From positions 1 through 32,248 of the forward strand of contig JAJDTI010000031.1 of NCBI GenBank assembly GCA_022827245.1: 32,248 bases of DNA, given 5' to 3'. How positions within the stretch are numbered: the first letter of the stretch is position 1; every line of letters begins with the position of its first letter. The translations under genes and the position numbers were made by a program. The stretch comes from Pseudomonadales bacterium (GTDB lineage Bacteria > Pseudomonadota > Gammaproteobacteria > Pseudomonadales > Azotimanducaceae). This document shows positions 8,681 through 16,727 of this stretch, piece after piece. The notes under the pieces are model-generated. The model did no database searches. It was not told where the DNA came from and saw nothing but the letters and a program-made list of their open reading frames with translations.

Positions 8681-9570
8681 CAGGGCGTGTCGGCGTCCGT
8701 GGCAGTGCCCGGGCCGCTCGTGGAGGGTGCCAGCGGAGCCACCCGCACTTCGTAGGAGTCCCGCAGCGCGTTCAGGCGACGGTCCCGGTCCGCCTCGATC
8801 TCCTGGCGCTGCCAGTCGAGATGTACCTGGTCCCGCACTTCCGCGAGGGGTCGCACTCGCGGGGTGCTGTAGGCGTGGATGCGCACGACGTGCCAGCCGT
8901 AGGCCGAACGCACCGGCCCGAACCATGCCTCGACGCCCGTCTCGGCCGCGGCCACGACCGCGTCGCGAAACGTCGTACCGAAGTCGCCGACCAGCCGCTG
9001 CGCGTTCGGCAGGGAGAGCATCTTCGCGCCGTGGAAGGCATCATCCGTCACGGACTCGCCGGCCTGCAATCGCCGCAGCGCGTCGGCGGCCGCTGCTTCG
9101 GCCTCCTCCCCGCGCCGGTCGCGACTGAAGAAGCGGTGCGAGAGGGTCAGCTCCGCCGGGCTTCGATAGCTTTCGCGGTGGGCCTCGTAGTAAGCCGCGA
9201 GTTCGGCGTCATCGGGGACCGCGAGGGCCGCCAGGTCGGCCCAGGCGATCGTCAGCTTCTGCCCGAGCCGTCGCCGCACCACCGCATCGCCGCGGTCCAG
9301 GCCCATGGCCAGCGCTTCGCGGTACAGCATTTCCTCCTGCACCCGCGCGTCGACCAGCCGTTCGAGTTCCTCCCGCGTCGGCGGACGCCGCCACTGCGCC
9401 TCCCACTGGGCCTGGAGCCGGTTCAGTGCATGCCGGTCGATGTCGACGACGCGGTCCCGTCCGGCGCTCTCCGGGCGCGCCCACTCGTACGCCACGAAGA
9501 GCACCGCCCCCAGGACGGCGAAGTGCAGCAGCGGCTCGCGGACGAGCCGGCGGGCGAACGCTCCTGCCAT
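8680..9570 (-). CDS. membrane-anchored PpiC/parvulin-type peptidyl-prolyl isomerase
   Basis: A 296-residue protein with one N-terminal membrane anchor (about 14-30, LLHFAVLGAVLFVAYEW) and a periplasmic remainder. A SurA-like helical segment (about 60-125, with TREELERLVDARVQEEMLYREALAMGLD) precedes a parvulin-like domain ending in GPVRSAYGWHVVRI (near 217-230), the typical parvulin closing strand. It would catalyse proline isomerisation or act as a chaperone for exported proteins. The ATG lies 9 nt after the stop of the DUF3604 gene, and its stop overlaps the HupE start. The tight spacing suggests it helps fold or insert one or both of its operon partners; that is inference. Confidence 0.88.
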   Translation of the reverse strand: MAGAFARRLVREPLLHFAVLGAVLFVAYEWARPESAGRDRVVDIDRHALNRLQAQWEAQWRRPPTREELERLVDARVQEEMLYREALAMGLDRGDAVVRRRLGQKLTIAWADLAALAVPDDAELAAYYEAHRESYRSPAELTLSHRFFSRDRRGEEAEAAAADALRRLQAGESVTDDAFHGAKMLSLPNAQRLVGDFGTTFRDAVVAAAETGVEAWFGPVRSAYGWHVVRIHAYSTPRVRPLAEVRDQVHLDWQRQEIEADRDRRLNALRDSYEVRVAPLAPSTSGPGTATDADTP

Positions 9571-9579
9571 GCGCCCGGA

Positions 9580-12132
9580 TCAGCGCTTGCCGTAGCCGCC
9601 CACCCAGATCGGGCTCGACCACGCGACGGCGTCGTTCGTCTGGGTGACGCGCACGTAGTACCAGTCGCCCTGCAGGGTGCCCGTGTCCTCCAGGGAGAAC
9701 GTCAGGTCCCGCTGGCCGTCGGTGACGACGCGGCGCAGCGTGACCCGGTCGACCCACGGTCCGATGGGCAGTTCGGCCGCCGTGCGCCCGTCCCGCATGT
9801 CGGCGACGCGCAGGCTGGCCGACGCGGCGGGGACCAGGTTGTGCTGGCTGAAGATGAGAGGCGCGCCGCCGGTCTCCGTCTCCTCCATGAGGTCCAGGTC
9901 CACGGTCGCGGACTCCCCGACGTCGGTGAGTTCCAGGGCGATGGAACTCGTGTCGCCACGGGTCTGTGTACGGAACCGGAACTCGCCCGATCCCGTCTCC
10001 TCGAACTCTGTCGCGGCCAGGTCCTGGAAGTCCTGCGGCGTCGCCGACGTCACCGTGGCGCCCGAGACCTTGAGCGTGCCGGTCCAGTGACGCCAGCCGC
10101 GGGGATTGTCCCGGGGGTGCAGGGGCACTGAGGAGGTCTCGAAGGTGAGTTGGTACCGGCCGTCCCGCGTCCCGTCGTCCTCTGGCGTGGCCACGTCCCG
10201 TTCCCAGATGACCTCGTCGTTCTTCACGACGGTCACGGTGTCGATGGGAGCGGTCCCGACGACGCGCCCCTCGAGCAGGCGCGTCTCGGAGAACGGCACG
10301 CGGGTCCCCATCCGGCCCCCGTTGAGGCTGAAGTCGAGCACGATGCGATCGCCGTTCGTGGCGTACGCGCTCAGGTTCTTCATCGCGTCGAACAGCGCAT
10401 CGGTGGTGCGTTCCTGCGCGATCACCGCACCGAGGCCCCCGGTCTGGGCGAGACCGCCCGGCAGCGGCGCGGAGTAGCCGGGCTGGCTCAGGTGGTTGTC
10501 GCTGGCCGCCGTAAAGCCGACCTGGTGGCCGTGGTTCAGGTACATGCGGCCGAACCACTCGAACGTGCCGTGGTTCGACATGATCTCGATGAGCGGTTCG
10601 AGCTGCGGATCGTTCAGCCGGTAGTCGCCGTTCTGGTGGGCGTGGGGGATGACCACGACGTCGTTGGGGTCGTGGTGCGTGCGCAGTCCCTGGTACAGCG
10701 CCGAGAGCGTCGGGAAGAACTGGGCGCGGACGGGCATCCGGTCGTCGGGCGTGCGGAACATCACGTTGTGGTGGCCGCCCTGGCGATTGTTCACCGTCCA
10801 CTCGTAGCCGAGGTACGCGATGAACTTGCCCTCCTCGGTGAAACGCCGGACGTAGTCCGCGAGCACGTTCCACTCGTAGTCGTCGAGCCAGATGTCGTGC
10901 TCCGAGTGCAGGACGTAGTCGAGGCGCGCGTCGTCCCGGGCCCAGGTCATGAAGTGCTCCGGCGTCCCGATGCCTTCGGCGAAGCCGGAGTGGCCGTGGG
11001 TGTCGCCCCAGTACACGCGCCGCTGCGGGTAGTCCTCGACGAGGATCGGGTTGGTTTCGCCGGCGATGGACCCGTCCAGGGAGCGAAACTCGAAACGGTA
11101 GACGCCCGGGACGTCGATCGCGAAACGCTCGATGAGCTGGACGGCCGCGCCGTCGGCGGGAAGCTGTCCGAACGGCCGGCCGTTGATCGATATCTCCCAG
11201 CCCGGAATCGTGCCCGTGGCCCGGTTGTAGTAGCGATCCTGGGCGCGCACGGACACGTCGAAGTCCTCGCCGGTCCTGACCACGGAGGGGGCGAACCCGT
11301 GCACGCCGGCGATCTCGGCGCCGGTCACGACGATGGGCTGGATCGGCAGCGTGAAGAAGAGCTTCGAGCCGTCGAAGTCGAGGTAGAGGGGCAGGGGCAT
11401 CCGGTCCGACGAGATCGTGGACATGCGAAGCCCGCGGCTGCCGCCCGAGGTGTCGCCGTAGGTCACCGTCACGGTGTCGCCCTCTGTAAGCGTGCCGGCG
11501 TCCACGCGGAACAGCAGCGTCGCCAGGGCGCCCCGGAAGCCGCCGTGCATCCCTCCCAGGGGATGGGTGTCCGCGACGAACCGCACGTCCGGGTTCGACG
11601 AGGAGACCGAGATGTAGTGATCGGCGGCGGGGTCCTCCGTCTGCCAGCGGCCGTGTCCGGCCATGAAGTGCCGGGTCACGAGGAAGCCCCCGCCGGTCTC
11701 GACGGGCTTCGTCCCGACGGCGTAGGTCTGGCGCACCGTGACGAAAGTGCCCGCGACGTACGGTCCGAGATCCGCGGTCAGCTCTCCGATGGCGTCCGGC
11801 GCTTCGTCGAGCAGCGTGAACTCCTGCACGAACGCATCGAGCGTGGCGCCCGTGCCGTCGGCCGACTCGGGGTAGGTCAGGACGGACATCCCCAGGAACA
11901 CCGCGTTCACGGGCAGCGTCCCGCCGGTCAGCGAGTAGGCGTTCATCCAGTCCCAGAGCACGTGCATCCGCTCTTCGCGGGTGGCGGGACCGGTGGGCTC
12001 TTCGGCAACGGCGGTCTTGAGGGCTTCGACCCGTGCGCGAAGCTCGGGACTCATGTAGTCCTGCTGCGCGGATGCCCCGGCGGCCAGCACGAGCGCCAGT
12101 CCGACGCGAGCCCATTGGTGCCACTTCGCCAT
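9580..12132 (-). CDS. DUF3604 family exported protein (paralogue B)
   Basis: An 850-residue protein with a cleavable signal peptide (cleavage after AGASA, residue 22) in place of the lipobox of paralogue A. The same motif series is present: YWGDTHGHSG (His379, His381), LHSEHD (His409, His412), GYEW, HHN, PHAHQNGD and AASDNH. Overall it is clearly homologous to the 4157-6751 protein over its whole length, including the C-terminal TYYYVRV/WYYVRV...AWSSPIWVGGY ending. The ATG at 12132 is chosen because GAGGGG lies just upstream and the signal peptide begins there; the upstream ATG at 12207 would add a non-signal leader. It is the first gene of the operon with PpiC and HupE, and divergent from the sulfotransferase gene. 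Confidence 0.9.
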   Translation of the reverse strand: MAKWHQWARVGLALVLAAGASAQQDYMSPELRARVEALKTAVAEEPTGPATREERMHVLWDWMNAYSLTGGTLPVNAVFLGMSVLTYPESADGTGATLDAFVQEFTLLDEAPDAIGELTADLGPYVAGTFVTVRQTYAVGTKPVETGGGFLVTRHFMAGHGRWQTEDPAADHYISVSSSNPDVRFVADTHPLGGMHGGFRGALATLLFRVDAGTLTEGDTVTVTYGDTSGGSRGLRMSTISSDRMPLPLYLDFDGSKLFFTLPIQPIVVTGAEIAGVHGFAPSVVRTGEDFDVSVRAQDRYYNRATGTIPGWEISINGRPFGQLPADGAAVQLIERFAIDVPGVYRFEFRSLDGSIAGETNPILVEDYPQRRVYWGDTHGHSGFAEGIGTPEHFMTWARDDARLDYVLHSEHDIWLDDYEWNVLADYVRRFTEEGKFIAYLGYEWTVNNRQGGHHNVMFRTPDDRMPVRAQFFPTLSALYQGLRTHHDPNDVVVIPHAHQNGDYRLNDPQLEPLIEIMSNHGTFEWFGRMYLNHGHQVGFTAASDNHLSQPGYSAPLPGGLAQTGGLGAVIAQERTTDALFDAMKNLSAYATNGDRIVLDFSLNGGRMGTRVPFSETRLLEGRVVGTAPIDTVTVVKNDEVIWERDVATPEDDGTRDGRYQLTFETSSVPLHPRDNPRGWRHWTGTLKVSGATVTSATPQDFQDLAATEFEETGSGEFRFRTQTRGDTSSIALELTDVGESATVDLDLMEETETGGAPLIFSQHNLVPAASASLRVADMRDGRTAAELPIGPWVDRVTLRRVVTDGQRDLTFSLEDTGTLQGDWYYVRVTQTNDAVAWSSPIWVGGYGKR

Positions 12133-12248
12133 GTCCACCCCTCGCAGTCGCGTTGGTTTCCTACCAGTATAGCGAGGGGTGGGCGATGCAATGGCTTGAC
12201 AGGCCAAGGCCGCCGCTCCTGGTGGAAGCGTAGAGCGAGGAGATTGGC
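12133..12248. promoter_or_regulatory. divergent promoter region, DUF3604 operon / sulfotransferase
   Basis: This 116-nt gap separates divergent genes. On the minus strand TATACT (12171-12166) is a good -10 match placed 34 nt before the DUF3604 ATG; a TTGCAT further upstream gives too short a spacer. On the plus strand a perfect TTGACA (12196-12201) has no convincing -10 at 16-18 nt. Only the minus-strand -10 is reasonably convincing. Confidence 0.35.
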
Positions 12249-13892
12249 ATGGAGAAGATCAGGTGTGGCGCCGCCCTGCTTGCGGTCCTGGCGGCGGGTT
12301 GCGCGCGGGGTCCGGAGTTCGTCGTCGGCCCGACCGTGGACCCCAACCCGAACCCGGCGGTGCCGCTCGCTGCGGTGTTGCGATTCACCGCCGACGTGCC
12401 GGTGACGACGGAAGTCCATATCAGCGACGGCGGCGGCAACGCCTGGACGCTGCATTTCGGTCCCGCGGAGGATCCCGGCGCCGGGCTCGCCCTCGTCGGC
12501 ATGCGCCCCGCGCGTTCGCACCGGATCGAGGTGACGGCCCGGGACGCAGCGGGCCAAGGGGTTCGGGGCGGCCCGTTCGAGTTCGAGACGCCGCCGCTCC
12601 CGGAGGTGGGCACCGAGTTCCCGCCCGTGCAGGTGCCCGTCAGCGAACCTGCGAAGATGGAGCCCGGCGTCACGCTCTTCAACCCGCGCCGGCGCCGGGT
12701 GGGGCTCGGCCAGGACATCGCGGCATACAACGCCTCGTTCGGGATGCTGATGGCCCTCGACAGGCGCGGCGAGGTCGTCTGGTACTACCGGACGGACTCG
12801 CGCATCAGCGATTTCGAGAAGCTCGGCAACGGCAACCTGGCCTTCCTCACCGCCGACAACCGCCTGGTGGAAATCGACTGGCTCGGCAACACGGTGCGCT
12901 CCTGGTATGCCGCGCGCCGCCCGGAGGGGCCCGCGGCCGCAGGCGTCGCGGTGGATGCCCAGACCTTCCACCACGAGATCGACGAGCTGCCGAACGGCAA
13001 CATCGTGGTACTCGGGACCGAGTGGAAGGAGATCGACGGCTACTATACGAGCGAGTACGACGCCGACGCGCCGCGGGCGCGGCGGAAGGTCATGGGTGAC
13101 GTGATCCACGAAATCGAGCGGGACACGGGGCGCGTCGTGTGGGAGTGGCGCGCGTTCGACCACATGGACCCGTTCCGCATCGGCTACGAGACCTTCTCCA
13201 ACTACTGGATCCGCCGGGGCTTCCCCGACACGGTGGACTGGACCCACGCGAACAACCTGCTCCACGACGCGAGCGACGACTCCCTCATCGTGAACTTCCG
13301 CTACCAGGCGGCGGCGGTGAAGATCGACCGGGCGACCCGGGAGATCGTCTGGATCTTCGGTGAACCGACCGGCTGGGGCGACCTCTCGGACCGGGTCCTC
13401 GAGGCGGACGGCGACGTGCAGTGGCCCTACCACCAGCATTCGCCGAGTCCCACGCCCCATGGCACGCTGCTGGTGTTCGACAACGGCAACTACCGGGCGC
13501 GTCCCTTCCGGGAGCCGCTACCCGTCGAGGAAACCTGGACGCGCGCGGTCGAATACGCGATCGACGAGGAGCGGCGAACCGTACGGGAGGTGTGGCAGTC
13601 GGAGGCGTTCGGGCCGGACCGGGTGATCGCGGTCGCCATGGGGGACGTGGACTGGCTCCCCGAGACCGGCAACGTGCTCGTGGCGTACGGTGCGCTGCTG
13701 GATCCCGGAGCCATCGGCGAAGTCGAATGGCCCTCGAGTTCCCGGCTGCGCTTCAATCAGTGGACGCGCCTGCGCGAGTATCGCCGCACGGAGCCGCCGG
13801 AGGTGGTGTACGAGGTCGTGCTCGAGACGGGGGAGCCGGACCTCGGGTGGACGCTGTTCGGGGCGGAGCGGATCGACCGGGTGGGGCGCTGA
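12249..13892 (+). CDS. aryl-sulfate sulfotransferase (AssT-like) lipoprotein
   Basis: A 547-residue exported protein with a lipobox (VLAAGC, Cys18). The AssT family moves sulfate between phenolic compounds by a ping-pong mechanism through a sulfohistidine, without PAPS. Residues matching the E. coli enzyme's active site are visible: His241/242 in FHHEID, His333 and Asn335 in DWTHANN, Arg351 in NFRYQ, and His395/397 in PYHQHS. These sit in a beta-propeller with repeated ...GNLAFLT..., ...GNIVVLG... and ...GTLLVFDNG... blades. An N-terminal beta domain covers about 25-115. The start has an AGGAG ribosome-binding site. The family's partner DsbL/DsbI disulfide system is not in the window. The true donor and acceptor are unknown. 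Confidence 0.9.
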   Translation: MEKIRCGAALLAVLAAGCARGPEFVVGPTVDPNPNPAVPLAAVLRFTADVPVTTEVHISDGGGNAWTLHFGPAEDPGAGLALVGMRPARSHRIEVTARDAAGQGVRGGPFEFETPPLPEVGTEFPPVQVPVSEPAKMEPGVTLFNPRRRRVGLGQDIAAYNASFGMLMALDRRGEVVWYYRTDSRISDFEKLGNGNLAFLTADNRLVEIDWLGNTVRSWYAARRPEGPAAAGVAVDAQTFHHEIDELPNGNIVVLGTEWKEIDGYYTSEYDADAPRARRKVMGDVIHEIERDTGRVVWEWRAFDHMDPFRIGYETFSNYWIRRGFPDTVDWTHANNLLHDASDDSLIVNFRYQAAAVKIDRATREIVWIFGEPTGWGDLSDRVLEADGDVQWPYHQHSPSPTPHGTLLVFDNGNYRARPFREPLPVEETWTRAVEYAIDEERRTVREVWQSEAFGPDRVIAVAMGDVDWLPETGNVLVAYGALLDPGAIGEVEWPSSSRLRFNQWTRLREYRRTEPPEVVYEVVLETGEPDLGWTLFGAERIDRVGR

Positions 13893-13923
13893 CGGCGTAC
13901 CGCCGTGGGCATGGATTCGAGGC

Positions 13924-13943
13924 GGGAGGGGACAAGCCCTCCC
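13924..13943. terminator. bidirectional hairpin between convergent genes
   Basis: A perfect 7-bp inverted repeat (GGGAGGG / CCCTCCC) with a 6-nt loop lies between the convergent sulfotransferase and pncA genes and touches the pncA stop codon. It lacks a T-tract. Its look (short GC palindrome in an intergenic gap) would also suit a dispersed repeat, but no second copy was seen in this window. Confidence 0.45.
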
Positions 13944-14567
13944 CTACACGACGTCCTCCGTGCGGACGAGCGTGACGCCGCGGGCCTCCCAGTCTCGGAG
14001 CAACGCGTCGCGTCCGCCTTCGTCGAGGGCGCGTACGGCGTCGATGACGACGGAGACGGCGATCTCCGGGAAGCGCGCAAGCAATCCCTCCACCGCGTAG
14101 CGGTCGCAGACGTCGAGGGCGACGCCGTACAGGACCACCTCCGAGATGCCGAGTGCCCGGATGGCCGGCGCGACGTGCGGATTGGCGAAGACGTCGAAGT
14201 AGTGCTTGTGGAACAGCACGTCCCCCGCGTGGCCGGAAAGCCGCGCGACGACCTCCGCCGCGTCCTGTTCCGGCTCGACGATCACGGGATCGCGCAGCGC
14301 CGTTTCCGGAATGCGCGCCTGCCCGGGGGTGCCCCGCATGCAGTGGGGCGGGAACGTGTCGCGGAAGTCGGGCGCGTCGGACAGTTCGTCGTCGCCCGGG
14401 TCGTGGTTGTCGGAACTCGCAACGATGCGGATCCCGGCGGCATGGGCGTGGTCGGTCAGCTTGGCGAGATTCGGCGCGATGGTCTCTGCCCCCGGCACGT
14501 ACAGCCTGCCTTCGGGGAGCATGAAGTCGACCTGGGTGTCGACGTCCCAGAACACGCGTTCGCTCAC
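13944..14567 (-). CDS. pncA: nicotinamidase-like isochorismatase-family hydrolase
   Basis: A 207-residue cysteine hydrolase predicted to deamidate nicotinamide to nicotinate. The catalytic triad is visible as Asp10 (DTQVDF), Lys121 (HKHYFD) and Cys154 (ALDVCDR, preceded by the cis-peptide-type GVAL). Metal ligands fit nicotinamidase and not plain isochorismatase: Asp53 and His55 in SSDNH, and His75 in FPPHC. It is cytosolic, with no signal peptide. The GTG start overlaps the TGA stop of pncB by four bases (GTGA), so the two are translationally coupled, and the product of this enzyme is the substrate of PncB. The functional pairing makes the assignment stronger than homology alone. Confidence 0.85.
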   Translation of the reverse strand: MSERVFWDVDTQVDFMLPEGRLYVPGAETIAPNLAKLTDHAHAAGIRIVASSDNHDPGDDELSDAPDFRDTFPPHCMRGTPGQARIPETALRDPVIVEPEQDAAEVVARLSGHAGDVLFHKHYFDVFANPHVAPAIRALGISEVVLYGVALDVCDRYAVEGLLARFPEIAVSVVIDAVRALDEGGRDALLRDWEARGVTLVRTEDVV

Positions 14568-15634
14568 GTGACGGCCTCCAGCCGGGGGTTGGGGCGCAGG
14601 ATCCGGCCGACCTTCGCGCTCGGGCGGCCGTCCGTGAGGACGACATCCGCGGTGAAGTCGAACGATCCGTCGTTCGCGACGAGGGAGGAGCCGATCCCGT
14701 AGGCGTCGACGGGGACGCCCTCGCCCTCGAAGCGGCGAATGCGTGCGGCGTCGAAACCGCCGGACGCGATGATCCGCACCCGTTCGAAGCCGGCGTCGTC
14801 GAGGGCATTGCGGACGTTGTGGACGAGTTGCGCGTTGACGCCGCGCGGATCGAACTGGCCCATCTGGGGCACGACGCTCCGGTCGACGAGAGTGCCCGAG
14901 GTATCGAGACGCACGCCGTAGAGCCGGTCTCCCAGGGCACGGGCCACCGCCAGGGACGTGCCGACGCTGTCGTTCTCGAAGTCGACCAGCACGACCAGGT
15001 CCACGGACTCCGGCAGGTGCTCGGCGAACTTGCGCGCCGCGAGCACGGTATCGCCGCCGTATGCCGCGATGGCGGCGTGGGGCAGCGTGCCGAATCCCGT
15101 CCCGCCCCAGAGGGCGGCCTGCATGTCCGTGGCGGCTCCGGTCGCGCCGCCGATGTGGGCCGCGTAGCCGTCCCGGGCCTGTACGGACCAGTGATCGTGC
15201 CGCCCGGCGAAAAAGAGCACGTCTTTCGGTTGCGCGGCCTGGACGGCATCCCGGGTGAGCGTCGCGACCCGGGTCTGGCGGGCGAGTACGCCGAGATAGA
15301 GGGTCTCCAGGTGCGCGAACGCGTCGTAGGCGCCCTCGATCGTCATCACCGTCTCGAAGGGTTCGAAGGCGTCCCCGTCGTGGAGGGCGCGGACGGCGAT
15401 GCCGGACCGGTCTTCGCTCGCGAGTTCGAGGAGCGCGATGGCCTCGTCCATCCCGCAGAGCACGCCCGCGTGCTTGCAGAAGACCTGCATCAGCACGCGC
15501 GGCCGGTGTCCGTCCGCGCGCAGCACCTCCCGCGTGCGCACGAAGTACTTGTCGGAGTAGCGCCCGGCGCGGATGGCCTCGAGCGGCAGCTCGAACAGTT
15601 CGGGATCGAGGCGCTGGCGACGCTTGGCGGACAT
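14564..15634 (-). CDS. pncB: nicotinate phosphoribosyltransferase
   Basis: A 356-residue enzyme that makes nicotinate mononucleotide from nicotinate and PRPP in the Preiss-Handler NAD salvage route. Visible features are the substrate-binding FAGRHDHW (142-149), the autophosphorylated-type histidine His186 in GTLPHA, VRLDTSG (241-247), and the phosphate-binding SGGFD (291-295) followed by YGIGSSL. The short form (about 350 residues) matches the archaeal/bacterial variant better than the 400-residue E. coli type. The ATG at 15634 is selected because upstream codons in the frame overlap the OppF coding sequence. It lies 55 nt downstream of the ABC ATPase gene and is coupled to pncA; it may be co-transcribed with the ABC operon. 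Confidence 0.9.
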   Translation of the reverse strand: MSAKRRQRLDPELFELPLEAIRAGRYSDKYFVRTREVLRADGHRPRVLMQVFCKHAGVLCGMDEAIALLELASEDRSGIAVRALHDGDAFEPFETVMTIEGAYDAFAHLETLYLGVLARQTRVATLTRDAVQAAQPKDVLFFAGRHDHWSVQARDGYAAHIGGATGAATDMQAALWGGTGFGTLPHAAIAAYGGDTVLAARKFAEHLPESVDLVVLVDFENDSVGTSLAVARALGDRLYGVRLDTSGTLVDRSVVPQMGQFDPRGVNAQLVHNVRNALDDAGFERVRIIASGGFDAARIRRFEGEGVPVDAYGIGSSLVANDGSFDFTADVVLTDGRPSAKVGRILRPNPRLEAVT

Positions 15635-15689
15635 GGCCGGGATACTGGCAGGGGGTCGGGCCGACCGCAACGGCGCCGGCCCGGAGCCC

Positions 15690-16727
15690 TCAGGCCTCGA
15701 CGGGTGCGGGCGCCTGGTCGAGCGTTGCTCCGGCCAGGCGTGGCCCCGTCGACTGCAGGTGGCAGGCGACCCAGCCGCCGCCGTCGATGGGGTAGGGATC
15801 CGGCATCTCGCGGTGGCAGACGTCCATCGCATAGGCGCACCGGGTGTGGAAGGGGCAGCCGCTGGGCGGATCGATCGGGCTCGGCAGCTCGGTGGCCGGC
15901 AGCCGGCGCCGTACCGCCTTGCGTTCGCGCTGGGTGGCGACGTCGGTCACGGGGGCGGCGGCGAGGAGCATCTGCGTGTAGGGGTGGGCGGGACGGTCGT
16001 GCACCCGGTCCACCGGCCCGAGTTCCACGATCCGGCCGAGGTACATCACGCCGACGCGATGGCTGATATGACGCACCACCGCCAGGTCGTGGGCGATGAA
16101 GAGATACGCGATGCCGAAGGACTCCTGCAGTTCTTCCAGCAGGTTGATGGCCTGGCTCTGCGTCGACACGTCGAGGGCGCTCACCGGCTCGTCGCACACG
16201 ATCAGACGCGGTTCGAGCGCGAGCGCCCGCGCCACGGCGATGCGCTGGCGCTGTCCGCCGGAAAACTCGGACGGATAGCGCTCGAGGTGATACGCCTCGA
16301 GGCCGACGCGCTCCAGCAACTGCGCCACCCGCGTGTCGCGCTCCGGTCCGCGCAGGCCGAAGTGGATCGTGAGCGGCTCTCCGACGATGTCCGCGACGAC
16401 CATGGACGGGTTCAGGGACGCCTGCGGATCCTGGAAGATCACCTGGAGGTCGCGCCGGAAGTCCAGCATGCGGCCCTTGAGCTCGCGCACTTCCTGCCCG
16501 TCGAGACGGATCGAACCGCGCGTCGCGTCCACGAGGCGCAACAGCGCTCGCCCGAGGGTCGACTTGCCGGACCCGGACTCGCCCACGATGCCGAGGGTCT
16601 CGCCCCGTTCGATGCGGAACGTGACGCCGGCGACGGCGTGCACGGTGTAGGACGCCGCCCCGAACAGCCCCCGGCGGACGCGGAAGTCGACGTGCAGGTC
16701 GTCGACCTGCAGCAGTTCGTCCGCCAC
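15690..16727 (-). CDS. peptide-type ABC transporter ATP-binding protein (OppF/DppF-like)
   Basis: A 345-residue ATPase of the oligopeptide/dipeptide/nickel ABC importer family, acting at the inner face of the cytoplasmic membrane. Walker [10 protein letters not shown] spans 49-57, the Q-loop is in VIFQDPQ, the ABC signature FSGGQRQR is at 155-162, Walker B LIVCDEP at 175-181 and the switch histidine in FIAHDL. The C-terminal oligopeptide-type extension has the cysteine cluster [14 protein letters not shown], which in relatives binds an iron-sulfur cluster. The GTG start directly abuts the stop of the upstream fused permease-ATPase gene. It provides the second ATPase of the heterodimeric motor. 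Confidence 0.95.
   Translation of the reverse strand: MADELLQVDDLHVDFRVRRGLFGAASYTVHAVAGVTFRIERGETLGIVGESGSGKSTLGRALLRLVDATRGSIRLDGQEVRELKGRMLDFRRDLQVIFQDPQASLNPSMVVADIVGEPLTIHFGLRGPERDTRVAQLLERVGLEAYHLERYPSEFSGGQRQRIAVARALALEPRLIVCDEPVSALDVSTQSQAINLLEELQESFGIAYLFIAHDLAVVRHISHRVGVMYLGRIVELGPVDRVHDRPAHPYTQMLLAAAPVTDVATQRERKAVRRRLPATELPSPIDPPSGCPFHTRCAYAMDVCHREMPDPYPIDGGGWVACHLQSTGPRLAGATLDQAPAPVEA

Noticed and set aside
9209..12124. Minus-strand ORF of 971 codons overlapping the DUF3604 gene in another frame
   Set aside because: Arg-rich translation with no motifs, whereas the frame of 9580-12132 has a signal peptide and all metal-site motifs.
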